From Rhizoctonia solani (lineage: Eukaryota > Basidiomycota > Agaricomycetes > Cantharellales > Ceratobasidiaceae), in the NCBI RefSeq assembly GCF_016906535.1, contig NC_057385.1, positions 1,488,001-1,552,000 of the forward strand: a stretch of 64,000 bases of DNA, given 5' to 3'. Both the position numbers and the translations under genes were made by a program. Every line of letters starts with the position of its first letter. Position 1 is the stretch's first letter. Below are positions 24,890 to 37,865 of the stretch, piece by piece. The notes beneath the pieces are model-generated. The model saw only the letters and a program-made list of their open reading frames with translations. It did not search any database and had not been told where the DNA came from.

Positions 24890-25105
24890 TCAGTATCTGA
24901 AGTCTTGTGGCTGGTCGAGGGAATGCGTCCTCTGATTATACTCAAACAACAAGTCCATAGAAAGTTCACCAACACCGTCGGAAGGGGTAACTTTCCCGTG
25001 ACGAGGCGGAGAGCTTCGATATTGGGCCATCGCCCTGCAAGATGGCTGCTGGCAGTTGACCCACTTCATCTCTCCGCCATGGTTGAGCTTTGCCCAGTAG
25101 CACAT
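24890..25105 (-). CDS. Small Cys-motif protein, copy 2
   Basis: An ORF of 71 codons from the ATG at 25105 (MCYWAKLNHGGEMKW) to a TGA at 24890. It is related to the downstream copy through the MCxW start, the NCQQPSC Cys pair, YRSSPP and SDGVGELSMD. The copies have diverged strongly, so the duplication is old, or one or both are decaying. Function unknown. An in-frame TTG lies three codons upstream, but the aligned ATG is the better start. Confidence 0.45.
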   Translation of the reverse strand: MCYWAKLNHGGEMKWVNCQQPSCRAMAQYRSSPPRHGKVTPSDGVGELSMDLLFEYNQRTHSLDQPQDFRY

Positions 25106-25765
25106 AGCAATCAACTAGAGTGAACGCTGAGATCGGTCTTAATTTGCTATATCGCTGTTTGCATAAGGAAGGCACCTCACCACTACTAGATGCGATCGAT
25201 GTGCTGGAGTAAAGGGTGAATGGTCACCACGGTTCTTGATAAGTGTGGTCAAGAATGAGGTTGGGCTGAGGATTAGGTGGAGACTGGGGTGCCAATCGCA
25301 AAGTTGCAGCACTCAACTGACTCGAGAGCGCCTCTCAGTCCTTATGTAATCGCCTTTTGTTGTAGCCACCGGAATATTAATGCCGGTGCATCTGTGGCAA
25401 AAGTTGGGGTACTTTGCGCCAAATATCGTGTTTTACCCTCTTGTCCACCAATTATGGAGTTTGTTTGGTTTGTTGTTATGTCTACGGGCTCAAATGATAT
25501 GCTAGGGTCCAAGATGGAATTAAAGCGGAAGTAAAACGCGGAATAACGCGTGACCAAGTCAAGTAATTGTAATCTATAATCAGCTACGAGTTAAGTGAAG
25601 GAGATTGAAATATACATGGGCTAGCATAGCGAAACAGCGAAGAAAGCCAAATGCATACGCGGAAGATACAGACAGAGCAAGAAATTGAATTTGGTAGAAA
25701 TGGTAGGATGCAGTACGAATCGTCAAAGATATCAAGTTAGCGCGTTATAAATGTGAAAAGAATGT
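25106..25765. other. Intergenic region
   Basis: Upstream of small ORF copy 2 and downstream of the DUF2235 gene. No coding signal; the part near 25560-25760 is AT-rich and likely includes the DUF2235 3' UTR. Confidence 0.3.
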
Positions 25766-28364
25766 TCAATCAACCCATTCAATATGCCCTTCTTCAAAGC
25801 CATCAATCAGGGCTCGTGGCTTATATGACTTCCCCATTTCCTTCTCCATTTGCTCCATGCGATACTTTACGGACTGATGAACCTTGACAACCTTGAGAGT
25901 TTTGCGAGCATGACGAGGACTAAATAGATTCCATCTATTCGACTGGGTTAATTCACTTCCATGCTCCAAAATGGGCGAGGCACATTACCTGAAACTACGA
26001 TGCCAATTTCCTTCCTCGTCTGGTAAGAATGAACCAGGGGGAAGAACTCTAGTGACCACCAAAGTGGGTTTCGTAACGCATCATGAAGCGGCGCAAGCGC
26101 GTCTCGCCGCTCTTGCTTCTGAGCTTCTTCAATGATTGCGGAGTCCGCTGGGGAGCTTTAGGAACTGTGTCAGATAATGTAGCTAGATGGCCGAAATTAC
26201 TCATAACCATACCTGTAAAGTGTGAGAGGATTACTTTTGTCAAATCTAAGTGTAGGAAGCGGAATCTTCATTTCTCGGAGCGCGTCGTTATTGAATTGAA
26301 TGCCACATTGGGAAAGTATAATTTGGCGAACCATCCTGGTATGAATCGGGTAGTTAGAAGATGCGAGTACTTGATATACTAATTCCTATGCTAACCAACG
26401 AAGAGAGATGTTTGACAATGAATATTCCGCGTCGTTGCGCTCCTCGCCTCCACCCACATCTACGTTACAAATAAATTTGAGCCGAAGATTTGACGTAACT
26501 TCTGATCACTTACCGCTGTGGCAGCCTGCAAACCAGACCTCGAGAACATCAGTTTCTTGCTCGTTGGTATTCTCGCCATCGGAAATCTGCTGTTCGATAG
26601 CCGCCTCAAACTTGCCTCCACCACTCAAGTGCGTGGACTGTTTCTTCGGCTTTCCCCTCGATCGGAGCCAACTCATGATGCCATTCGACTCTTTGTCGTC
26701 AGGTTCGCATTTTTCCCCTGCTACTCCAATACTAGCTGCGACGCCAACTCCAGATTGCAGAGCTGATGCCAGGTTAACATCGGACTTGATAGTGAGGAGT
26801 GTCTGAGGAGCTTTCCCGCTGATTTTAGCGGTGGCTTCCGTACTCTCAATGTCCAACCCATCCACTCCCGAGTCAGGTCTGGTTCCCTTTACTCGGGTGG
26901 GTTCACGAGAGTGCCACGATTCATCAGCGGGGCCTCCTCGATTCTCTTCATGTACACCTGGGGACTGGACTTCAGGGAAGAAGTTGCGTAAATCAGTTTG
27001 AATCTGCCTGTTTTGCAACGGAGGCTGATCCCCAGCATCTGAGGCGTTATTCTCAGCACCACCTTGGAGGGATAAGGTTGCGACTGCAACAGCAGTGTTG
27101 GCATCGCCCTTCTTGGACTTGGGCTTATTGCCTTTGGAAGGATATGGGAGTGTAGTAGCGGGGGATCGAACCAGAGTCGGCGAAGGTGCCCGTGGTTGTT
27201 TGAGGTTTGTACAAGGCGACCCTTGTTCGGGGTCACGATGAGGAGTTGGGGAATCCACATGCCAAACATTCTGCTTGAACTTGGCACTAACAGCGAAGAC
27301 AACTATCAACTTTTGTATTTGAATAGAATAAAGTACTTACCGACGTTCATCCAACGAAACAGCATGTCGGAACGTTTTCACAATAGAATTGGAAGAAGTG
27401 AAAGGTAAGTGTCGGGGCCATAGTAATCCAACGCTAGACACCGTATCCCTGGGCGAGAGGTCACGAATCACCAATAGCTGTAGAGGAAATTGGCTGCGAC
27501 CTACCAAACACCCATGAACTCAATCTTAACTTCGCGACTGAAAGTTTTCTTAAATCCGACAGATTCAGTGTATCCGGCAAGGTCAGTCCGTTTATACATT
27601 TGGTAGGCAAATGATATTTGTTCCACGTTATCTGGTGGTAGGAGCCCGACCTTGTGTAGCATTCCTGCCAATGCCCGCGCCGTGTACGCCCCTCGCGAAA
27701 ACCCAAACAGACCTACAATATGTCAGTTCAAGTTTGGCCAAAATCTTGGACAAACGCACATATTCTATCACCCTCGCTGTAGTGCTTCATCAGGAATTGG
27801 TAGCCTCCCATAACTGAGTGTCGAAATGTTAATTATAGGCTACGTCGTGACTCTGGAATACTAACCATGTTTGTCCAAATATCTGTATTTAGTTCAGATC
27901 AGTATGGTGGTTGTTTAACATCATCGTTTGTAAGTATGTAATTACTTACAATGCAATCCCTTGATCGGCGATTTTGGCCAACGCTTGAAAGAACGATATT
28001 AGCTAGTGCACCCCATAAGCTAGACTCACATACCCATCGTTAAAGGAAGGAATATCCCCGGTGGCGCGTATGTTCCAATCCCCGGTTGACTACGAAGAGA
28101 TGTTAACCATGGTGTGGCCTAGGATAATCCCTGGACTCACTAGTAGACCATCTGTTCGTCTCGTCTGTCTCGCTTGAGCAAGGAAAATAATTTCACAACA
28201 TTCGTGTTCTGGGATACCTTGGATCAATGCCCGCGACAACAAACGCGACGGTTTTGACTTACGGTGTTGTCGTAAACATTGGTGGTGCCATCAAAGCAAA
28301 GAACCAGTGTGCGAGGTTTTGGATTAGACAAACGTATATCGACGGTTGGAAGTTGTTGATTCAT
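25766..28364 (-). CDS. DUF2235 (Tle1-like) alpha/beta hydrolase, copy A
   Basis: A putative lipase/esterase of the fold shared with bacterial type VI phospholipase effectors (T6SS Tle1-like catalytic domain). The natural substrate in fungi is unknown. Exons encode MNQQLPTVDIR, then KPRTLVLCFDGTTN (domain start with the first Asp), NTNVVKLFSLLKRD, QPGIGTY, DKHVMGGYQFLM, and LFGFSRGAYTARALAGML with the GxSxG nucleophile Ser. Then come GVW-DTVSSVG and, after a long polar insert, DVLEVWFAGCHS-DVGGG with the catalytic Asp. The C-terminus ends GHIEWVD. The polar insert (about 27260-26580, over 200 residues, Pro/Lys/Glu-rich) separates the two active-site halves and is much longer than in usual members. 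The frame is intact. A tandem paralogue lies upstream on the same strand. Confidence 0.85.
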
Positions 28365-29011
28365 TATTATATTGGAGTAGATTTATCCTCCGGATAAATA
28401 AAAACAGTAGGAGCCAGAGGGGTCGTGTGGTCAGTCACGGGTGTCCGCAGGCTGGGTATTTTAGCCCCAGCCTGCCCATCAATGTCTCGGGTTTCGTCAT
28501 CGAATCACTTGCTTCGAGGCGCTCTCCACCCGAACTAGAAGATGGGTTACTTCGCGGAGGTGCGAAGGGCGCCAATCAATCGGTTCCGAGCAATCTTGTT
28601 GGGTGTCGGGCTCAGAGCCTGAATAGCGATGGTTGTGCCAGTACACCGCTCATGCCACTGCTCGTTGCATCTCGGCGATGGGCTTATGGGCAGTGGTGAC
28701 GTACTGCCTCCACGTTATTCCTGTGCCAATACACGTTGCTCAAATAGGAGTGCAGGCGGGAATATCTATGCAACGCTTAATGACATCAAGTGATCATTGA
28801 TCGGGTGAGCTCCAAGTGACTTGCAATTGACAATTTGCTTGATGCCGAAACACAGCCATTGCCGGCATGTATGCACTCCGAATCGCGGTAACTTGAAGCC
28901 GGTGGGTCTATATCTAATCGAGGTTGAATGTATGTAAACGAATATATTTGAGATTGGAACGAAGATAAATAAATAATATAACGAAGGTGATCAGCTCAAC
29001 GAAGGAATACT
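28365..29011. other. Spacer between the DUF2235 tandem copies
   Basis: About 650 bases; it should contain the promoter of copy A and the terminator of copy B. The plus-strand ORF at 28346-28699 shows no recognisable motif. Confidence 0.35.
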
Positions 29012-31543
29012 TCAATCAACCCATTCAATGGCTTCCTTAGGGATGCGGGCCTATACATGTATCCGGCCACATTTTTTATGCGATAGTCAACCGTCCTATG
29101 GACTTTGATCTTTCCTTCGGGGATACGTGGCTGACGCCCCTTGAAGAGGTTCAACCTTTCCACATTGTCAGTTGAAACCAGGCTCACGTGTGATTAATGT
29201 CTCACCTAAATGTGGTCTGACTATCTCCTTGGTAGTTCACAAATGTTCGGAACAAAGGTATAAACTCCAATGGCCACCAAGCCGGGTTTCGCAAATTATC
29301 GTGGGCTCTCGCTTGGGCATCGTTCATTTCTTGGATCTGCGCCTTGGTCATGGGCCGAGTGCTTGACAGACCAACTCTGATCAGAGCTTGGCATAAAATC
29401 GAACATAAGCTCCTACCTGTCATTAGATATGGATACGTTCATATCGAAATGTTTGGTTGCTGACGACGCATTCATGACTTGATCATTGAATTTGATATCG
29501 CATCCAGATGCTATGATTGACGGATCATCCTGTTCGAGGTTATTGGAACGGGCCGCTAGGCTTTGTTAGATTAGTACTAACCAGCGAAGATATGTTCGAT
29601 AATTGTTTGTCCTCCCGTCTTTTCAGCTCCACCACCACATCTAGTACGGGCTTAGTTGTATCGATTCTCCATCCTGCGTATGACTTACCACTATGGCCAC
29701 CAGCAAACCAGACTTCGAGCACATCGGTTTGTTCCCAACTTCTAGGCTGATGAGTTTTGAATTCCGCGTTCGTAATCATTGCAGCTTCATATTCACAAAT
29801 TCCACTCGAGAGCCTCCTAAGATTTGGACGTCCTACCTTGGTCGTTATATGGTTCCACAACTTTAAGGTTGGAGTCTTTTTAATCGTTGCAGGGCCTGTT
29901 GGAGTAACTATAGACCCGAACCCGGTCTCGGATTTGACGATTTTGATGTCTGTATACACTTTGCTAACGTCTGGAGCACCCAAAGCTCTCAGCTCTTCTC
30001 TCCCGACTACGGAGCCCTTCACTTCGATGTGAGTTTTCTCCTGCGAATGCCATGATATTTTAACCGGGACCGATGGCTGTTCATTTTCACTCGAAGAAGT
30101 GTCGGTCTCTACTCCGGGCCAAAGAGGAGGTTGATCAATTGGAGTAATCAGTGGAGTTTTGCAATCGGTTGGAGGTGTTGGTTCGGTGACAGTAATATCC
30201 ACTGTACCCTCGCACTTAGACTCAGTCAACGTAGGCAGAGGCTGAAACGACGCTATCGGTGAAGCTGTTTGAGCGGATACGGGTACTGTGAGATGTTTTT
30301 CCGTATCTGCGGCAAGTTTGGGCTTTTGCGTCGTGGGGTGTTTTGCACCGTGACATTGGCCGTCTGGAGAATGAACGTGCCAGAGGTGGTCTTTGAACTT
30401 TGCACTTTATATGGGTTGAGCCTCCAATGAGATCAGACACGAATTTAACCAGCTCACCGACGCTCATCAAGTGATACTGCATGACGGAACGTTTTCACTA
30501 TTGGGTTGGATTTGGCGAAGGGTAAATGACGGGGGAATAGTACACCAACGCTTGATACCGTGTCCCTATTATCAGGTCAGAAGGCTCTCAAGCTACACGT
30601 AGTCAGAAGCGAAAATCGTTAAGTTACTACTTACCAAACCCCCATGAACTCTATATGAACTTCGCGACAAAAGTTTGTCTGAAGCGAGTGCTTTCTTTAA
30701 ATCCTGTCTTATCATTGCGTATATACATAGACCACGCAAATGGTATTTGTTCAACCTAAGTCGACAATAGGTGAGATAATATACTTCTGATAATGTCATA
30801 CTAACATTGTCGGAGGGAGAAGTCCAACTTTGTAAAGCATTCCTGCCAGAGCACGTGCGGTGTATGCGCCACGCGAGAATCCAAACAGGCCTGTACAACT
30901 TGAGCAAGCAATACTCCCCTCTAGTGCGGATAACCTTACATATTTTATCCCCGTCGCGATAATTCTTCATCAAGAATTCGTAACCGCCCATTACTGTTTC
31001 AGAGTAAGCGAAAAATTCCAATAAGAGGGAGACGCACGAACCATGTTTGTCCAGATATCTATGTTGATTAACTATCGGTCATCAAATAATTTAACTAAAT
31101 AAGTGCATATAGCTTACAATGCGATCGCTTGATCGGCAATCCTTGTTAGCTCTAGTAATGTGTTGAAACGTTAGCATGAGGGGTTGGTATGCTAAATTAA
31201 GCTCTTACTGAGAGTGATGGGCAAGAAGATGCCAGGAGGTGTATAAGTTCCGACGCCTGGTTGGCTGATAGTAGAGAAAAGCATGAGCTACTGCCGTATT
31301 ACTGGAAGTTTTACGCACTAATAGACCATTTGTTCTTCTTGATTGTCGCGCTTGAGTAGACTAAATAATTTTACGACATTTGTATTCTGTAGCAGTGCAA
31401 TTAGTACTGCATCGTCCGGCTTGGCAATGGGATGTTCTGCATACCGTTTCGTCAAAATAATTAGTTGTACCATCAAAGCACAGGACGAGTGTTCGAGGTT
31501 TGGTTGCAAGTTTGGGCAAGTTAATTATTGGAACTGTAGGCAT
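29012..31543 (-). CDS. DUF2235 (Tle1-like) alpha/beta hydrolase, copy B (frame broken)
   Basis: Tandem paralogue of copy A with the same exon plan. MPTVPIINLPKL leads to KPRTLVLCFDGTTN, NTNVVKLFSLLKRDN, PGVGTY, DKHVMGGYEFLMKNY and a GFSRGAYTARALAGML nucleophile elbow; the polar insert follows at about 30230-29760, then DVLEVWFAGGHS. In copy A the residue before His is Cys; here it is Gly. The exon after the next intron should give DVGGG but needs frame changes near 29627-29639, and the end IPKEAIEWVD is reached only by a one-base step near 29050 at GGCCC. These look like missing bases; real decay is less likely given the conserved ends. Activity cannot be judged from this sequence. Confidence 0.72.
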
Positions 31544-33479
31544 CGTAGGGAGATAGAAAATCGTCGAGTACTGTGATTTACTCTGAGATTCAAGCAGAGG
31601 AGATGAAGTCGGGGAGTGACACTACACCGATCCAAGCATAACATTCCAGAATATAAACCATCCGTCGGTCAAGGACCGGCCAAACCGCAACTCCCATCAT
31701 TCAGGCACGACAGGAATCGCTACGCGCTAATTGCGAGTTCACAACAGTTAGAGACAAAAGGTATCTGTACTGATTAGTCAGGCTTCTACTATCCACTTAA
31801 GTCTGATACTGACCAACCAAGGAGTCCACACTGACAGCCGACACCGGTACAATCTCTGCGATCAAATTTCGTAATGAACATCAGCCAATACAATTCGACA
31901 AGTATATCTATCTCTCCTATGGTTTGCCGGCGTTTCGCGATTCCCGAGCCACCATATGCAAAGTCAATTAAAGTTGTTACGGCAGTAGCCCCGTTGAGTC
32001 TGAAGCGAGAGACTGAAAATGAGGCTTCTACTGGTTGGGCTGATTCAGCGGCTGGGCGTCTATATACAAGGCGGTCATATTGCCTCTTATCATCCGGCGT
32101 TTCGAAGCCTGCGACTCTTGAAGGGGTTTCGTGTATGCGTATAGGTCGAGCGGCACAGCAGCTTTATGGCGACCAGTCATTCATAACACGCATACATCTC
32201 ACTGAGTTATGGCTACGAAATCTGTACATTAGTCCAATGCCCATAGAACCAAGTTAGTACGCCAGTATTCAATCCGTGGACTCTGGTCGGTCAGTAGGTC
32301 TAGAACGGCCGGATACGTGTGGGTTGGGTGGTGTCGGCCGAAAATTTTAATCGATGAATGATCATGGCTTCCAAAACAGCCCGACCCACTGAGTTGATAA
32401 CAATGGCGATCGGGGATTTGAAGACGGCGATAGGTCATGAGCAACTCGGCCTTGAATAGGCCAGTAGCTGGAAGTACCGTCCAGAGCTTCACGGCACGAA
32501 GTCATTCATACCTTTTGATATAATTTAGTTGTGTTTACCCTGATGCATATGAAGTGATACCATAATACATCCCTATAATGCCTATAATGTGCTGAACCAA
32601 CGTATCGAGTTGCTTTTTTTTTGGACAATTAATAGGATTGGCCGATGTGGATAAACTATATGCCTCACCTCGAGCTCGTGCACGTAGCATCGCCGGACCT
32701 CCACATGCAGACATATGAGGAATTTGAACCGGAACGGCGCCCGGGTTTTATTTACATGGGCTACACGGAATGTTTAGGCTCGTATATCAGCGTCATATAA
32801 TATGGCGGCTATTGGACACTGTCTGATTGCCGCCCTTGGCTTATCAGGTTATTTCCTTTCTCTTTCTTCTCCTGGTACTAGCTTCTATTGCAGCATATGG
32901 GACTAGGGAAGAGCGAAGTTGAGAGAAAAGATCGGCCTTTCACTGATAGTAGCCAAAAGCAAGCTTTACACGTACGCATACTACTCTACTCATGCATAGG
33001 AACAGCGTTTATCTATGCTGGCCACATTCTCCTAATCCCATATCGAAAACAACAGCTCCGATGACTTGCTTCCCGCGGTTTATTGGTTCACTACAGATAA
33101 ACATATCATCAATAGGAATGGATTCCAGGTTTCATATGCGTGTACTTGCAATCGAGCAATTGTCTGTAAACACCAGCACGCTTCGTAATCATTTCTCGAA
33201 CCAAATAAGAAATCAAACCCTTATTCGAGTTTTATGGGTCACATAAAACTCTTGTGAGATACTGGCAGTCTTTCAAATAATACGTACCTAATTTTGGTGA
33301 CAATGTGGCTTAACCCTGTAACAATTGCACCTCTTTTATTGAATACAGCGTGAAGATATCAACCCAAACTCACGGCCAAGGTGTATGCCTATCAGTAAGT
33401 ATGAAAGTAAGGATTGGTCCGAGTAATAGAAACATATATATTATAGAATGGTAGCTGTACAAAGATATATTTGCTTCGC
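31544..33479. other. Gene-free region of 1.9 kb
   Basis: No intact gene. A plus-strand ORF at 31874-32257 contains VVTAVAPLSLKRETENEAS, which loosely resembles part of the polar insert of DUF2235 copy A (AVAVATLSLQGGAENNAS), so it may be a decayed inverted fragment. The rest is AT-rich with no clear signals. Confidence 0.3.
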
Positions 33480-36400
33480 TTAGGCGACATAGTTAAACAC
33501 ATCCCTTTGTCCGTCAGCCTATAAAAGAAGGTTAGCAGATGATTGAAATGATGCTATAAACCCCTTACTCGTTCAATGTACTCTTTTTCCAGAAGTGTGT
33601 CAATAGCCTGGCATACATAAATTAGACCAACGACTCGCGAAATTGTAAGCGCCAAATACCTTCTTAATGTCGGGAATCCTTGGAGCAAAGCGGGTTGAAA
33701 TCTGGCTCGTGACTTCTTGAATGAGCACCTGGTTCTTCATTGTCTATGGATAGGAGGAAGGTTCAGCCTCGAGCCCGTTTTCTTGTTAATAATTAGTCAT
33801 ACCTTGCGAGCCTTCATAATCCTATTGGAATTATGTGAATACTCGAAACGTCCATTGCCAAATTCAGCAACCTACCGAACAATAGTTGCTTGGATAACAT
33901 ATTTCCTGTCTTCATCCACAGTCTTGAGGACGTCTGAAGATTCCTGTTTGACCTCAGCCTTGATTGGTTGGTTCAAATTCACACGAATCTGGGAAGATTG
34001 GGTGAGTTGGTTATTGTTTCGTAGCGGAATTAAATACCTTCTTAGACTTGAAATCTATTGATTATTGGAGTTCAATGGTGGCTTAATATTCGATGTACAA
34101 TTGCACTCACTGGGGTTCAAATCATACTGTTCTGTCTCCTCGTTAACCAAAACTTTAGCCTTGACAAGCACAGCCAAGACTTGCGACAGCAATTCCTTCG
34201 GGATGCCGGTTGCGGTCACGAGTTCTTCCAGGCTTAGAGTATCGTTCTCGTTGTATTGAACAAGTACCGCCATTTGGTAGGAGCTCGTCATGAGGATATA
34301 CTTTTGATTAAGGTAATTTGTACGAAGCTCGTTCTTCGAATAATTCCATAGCCATGTGAGCTTACGGCCCGAATGCTTGCTCTGATAGTATCGTTGGAAT
34401 CGTTCGTACGTGGGAAGAATGTTCTTGGGGATGTTGAAATTGTGGGCTGGCGCATTAAGCGGCCAGAAGTTCGTACCAAGAACCATGGCACTAAAGGCAA
34501 CATCCAAATCGGCAGCGTCGTGGGCAACTTCCATGCGTTCTTTAAACTGATCCGTCAAATCCTTGGATAGTTGCATATCAGTGAACATGCGCTGAAGTTT
34601 GTTCGTGTATTCGAAACCGCATGCTTCCTTGAGCTTCGCGATCATAGAGGCCTCGCTCTCATCAGAAGCCGAGACACCATGGATCAGTCGCTTGGAAAGT
34701 TTTGTCGTATAGAAGGTCTGGAATACGTCTTTATCCTCAATGTATTTAAATAAGGTCATCTAAAGGGCTCTTGTGAGAGTCAAAATTATCAAAAGTATAT
34801 AAGTACATACCACTTTATTCAAATGATCTTCCAAGTCGCCCTCTTCGCTAAGCTTGTTGTTTTTCCTCAGCAATGCATCAGCATGCTTCGCCAACAGCTC
34901 GGGAGATTTCGTAGACGATGTCCCGGTAGCGGCGTTACGATTGACAAAGTCACGGCAGGCCTACGTCAAAGATAAGATGTTGTTTCGTAGCCCTGGAATT
35001 ATGCCTCACCCGGTCCAAACTGGCCACAAATCCTGCTTCGCCGCGGAAACTCCGGTTCACAGTCTCTTGATTCTTGTGGTGAACTTCAAGCAGTGCGTCC
35101 ACATATGCCTTGGGTTCCTGGCGCAAAGCCGATATTAGATCATGATCGCTTGATTGTGATGCAAGAACTTACCACCTCGCCGCCGGGAGAATTGGCGGCT
35201 TCTCCTTGCAATTTAGCGATTGCGGCGAGACCAGCCTTTTTGACGTGCTCCTCAAACTTCTTCCTTAAAGGATCGAGTCCCTCAGGGATTCGGGCCAAAA
35301 GCGAGTACATGCGTTGAAGATCTTGAGAAAGTGAGCATGACGCTATACATAATTTTGATCGCACATACCTTCATCCTTATCATAATCCAAGAGGTTTTGG
35401 AAATCATCTTGCATCTTTTCTGAATGTTCTCGGATCAAAACATCTTCGCACTTGCTGATGAGCTAAGATATAATCATAAGTACAGTGTAGCCATTGCTCG
35501 AGCAATGACTTACAGTTTTGCGAGTGGAGAAATGCAGATAACGCTCTATTCGGTCTTCTTCCTCACGCAAACGCTCCTCGGCTTTCTTGAGATATTCTGG
35601 CACGCTGTGCTCTTGCAAGAAAGTCGCGCTCTCATGCGCGTAATATTTCTCCGTCGCCTCAATAAATGGGGTCTGGAATTCTTTTTGATATACGTCAAGT
35701 TGTGCCTTGTTTTGGTCGTTGTCATCCAGGCCCAGGGAGACGAACGAATCAATAACTTTCTTGACCAAACCAGTGTCAATAGTCTCGCCGTTACGCTGCT
35801 TCTCAATCATTTTGAGTAGTGCAACAACGAGTTTGTGGTCTTTGTTTTGAATGGGGTAAAAGAGCCGGTCTCGCCACTGCACTAACGCAAGCTACGTAAT
35901 AATCCAATTGTCGGCTTATTGAAAATCCATCATACATGCACAAGACAACTTACGATATAGACCTGATATACATTCTTTCTACCTTCGTCTTTCTCACGCT
36001 TGACCCAATGACGATTGAGATAGGCAAACAAACGGTTGATGTAGTTTGCGCCGGTAGTAAAGCGATCCCATTCGCTTGCATAGAAGACAAGTAAGTCCTG
36101 GTCAACAATAGGCTCAGACTTTTCCCGTTGGGCTTCCAGGTGGGTAGTAAAGTATCGTGTGAGGTTATTGTACAAGTCTGACCCCATCAAATTAGCGCCC
36201 GCTGGAGTAACGATACGATGTAAGTATGAAGCTATAACATTATTTTCAGGCCAAATATCAACCGCTTACTTCGGCTACCCAGTGCACTGTTCTCAAAGGA
36301 TCCGTGTAACCGGGAAGAAGTACAATAGTTGTATACGGCCGTATACAGGTTCATATACTTGGAGTAAGTAACCCCGGTATGCAAGCTGAAAAATGCCGCC

Positions 36401-36542
36401 GGCCATGAACGTTCCATAGTTATTATATGCAGTGTTTCACGTACCGAATCATTATATGCTCAACTCCCTCCTCAAGAAAGGGCCAAGTCGTGGCTAGGTC
36501 AGCCGAAGCTGGAGGCATAGCGGGCGCGCCTGTGGCTGGCAT
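33480..36542 (-). CDS. CUL1: Cullin-1, scaffold of SCF ubiquitin ligases
   Basis: Holds Skp1/F-box adaptors at its N-terminus and the RING protein Rbx1 at its C-terminus. The start MPATGAPAMPPASADL precedes TWPFLEEGVEHIM. The cullin repeats follow: YMNLYTAVYNYCTSS (the Skp1-contact helices), LLVFYASEWDRFTTGANYIN, IEATEKYYAHES. The cullin homology domain includes MTLFKYIEDKDVFQTFY, KLSKRLIHG, LTWLWNYSKNELRT and the winged-helix. The neddylation region is QATIVR-IMKARKTMKNQ, and the stop follows DVFNYVA. About twelve exons with canonical borders; no frame break in 3 kb. YTAVYNYC and overall length favour CUL1 (CulA) over CUL3 or CUL4. Confidence 0.93.
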
Positions 36543-36771
36543 CGTCGACTACACGTTAATGTCGTAAAACAAGTTGATTCCTGATCTTTGATATGTGCTT
36601 GTACCCGCTCGGGTTCTGGGCTGAACCTGCAGTGGTGAGTGCTGGAGCCTGGTGGTGGAGACCGCGAGGCAGTCGAGGTCTGAGGGTAAGCGCGCGGTCA
36701 CGTGCTTCTAGCCTGAGCCAGGATGAATGATTGTGTGCGTGCATTCAATTCAAAGCACCGCTCATTACAAG

Positions 36772-37865
36772 TTACAATGGCTTTCTACCAGTATGAACGC
36801 TAGCTATTCCTCCCCACAAGTCTATCCACGCGCCTCCCTCCCCTTCGTGTAGGTCCCCAGTTTTGAACCCGGCTTGGGTGATCATGTTAGCGAAGTGTTT
36901 TTGAGACGGGAACCGGCGAATCGATTCTACGAGGTATTGATAGGACTCCCTATCAGATGCCAAAATGCTCCCGAGCATCGGAATGACAGAGAAAGAATAT
37001 GTGTCATAGAGCCTAAACAGCAACCGTTGAATTGATACCGTGAGGAGGCAACCAATATAGACTCACTGCGCTAGAAGTGGGTTCTCGACCTTACTGAATT
37101 CGAGGCAAGCAAAGGTACCACCAGGTTTAAGCGTGCGGAAGGCTTCGTTTATGACAGCTTGGATATCTGTACAGTTCCTGATTCCAAAAGCGATCGTGTA
37201 TAGGTCATATTCGTTGTCTGGGCAGCTGTCTCTAGGCAAATCTTGAGCGTTGCCAAGAGTAAAGGTCACTTGAGGGGCTAGACACAGTCATACTTGTCGG
37301 ATAATAAACCTGCTTGACACATCAAACTTACTATTATGGTACATGGTTTTCTTAAACCTCTTTTGTCCCTCTGAGAGCATATCAGGGTTAATATCTAGTA
37401 ATCGAACGCTCGTTTCACGGTCGGCCCATCTCTCCCTGGCGGAATCAAGTATCCTGAGTGCTATATCACCAGTGCCCCCTGCTACGTCAAGGCATTTCAC
37501 TGGTTTTCGACGGCCCGGATCGAGTAAAGATACAAATTGGTCTTTCCATAGTCGATGGACGCCAAGTGACATTGCGTCGTTCATTACATCGTATTTTGAA
37601 GCAACCGAGGAGAATACGCCCTTTACTGAGAGCAAAACTTAATGATTTTATAATAAATAAGAATAAGCATCTACGAACCTAGTGATTCTTTCGACTCTGT
37701 AGGAATGGTTTTATAGCCAAAATGTGTTGTGGAACCTGAATTTTGAGTATTCCCAGAATTACTGCGGATCGAAGAGCTGCCAAAACCACGCATTTGAACA
37801 CATAATTGAGCGGCCCATCGGGCGGACGTAGTCCGTGTGGCAAGTGCAGTTAGGAGCAAAGACAT
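36772..37865 (-). CDS. COQ5: 2-methoxy-6-polyprenyl-1,4-benzoquinol methylase (COQ5)
   Basis: C-methyltransferase of ubiquinone synthesis, acting in the mitochondrial matrix within the CoQ complex. The N-terminus [17 protein letters not shown] is a typical mitochondrial presequence. The UbiE/COQ5 domain follows: [33 protein letters not shown] (the AdoMet-binding loop), [37 protein letters not shown] and [12 protein letters not shown]. The protein ends SVHTGRKPL. Four exons, canonical splice sites and an intact frame. It is followed downstream on the same strand by the cullin gene, with only about 230 bases between them. Confidence 0.95.
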
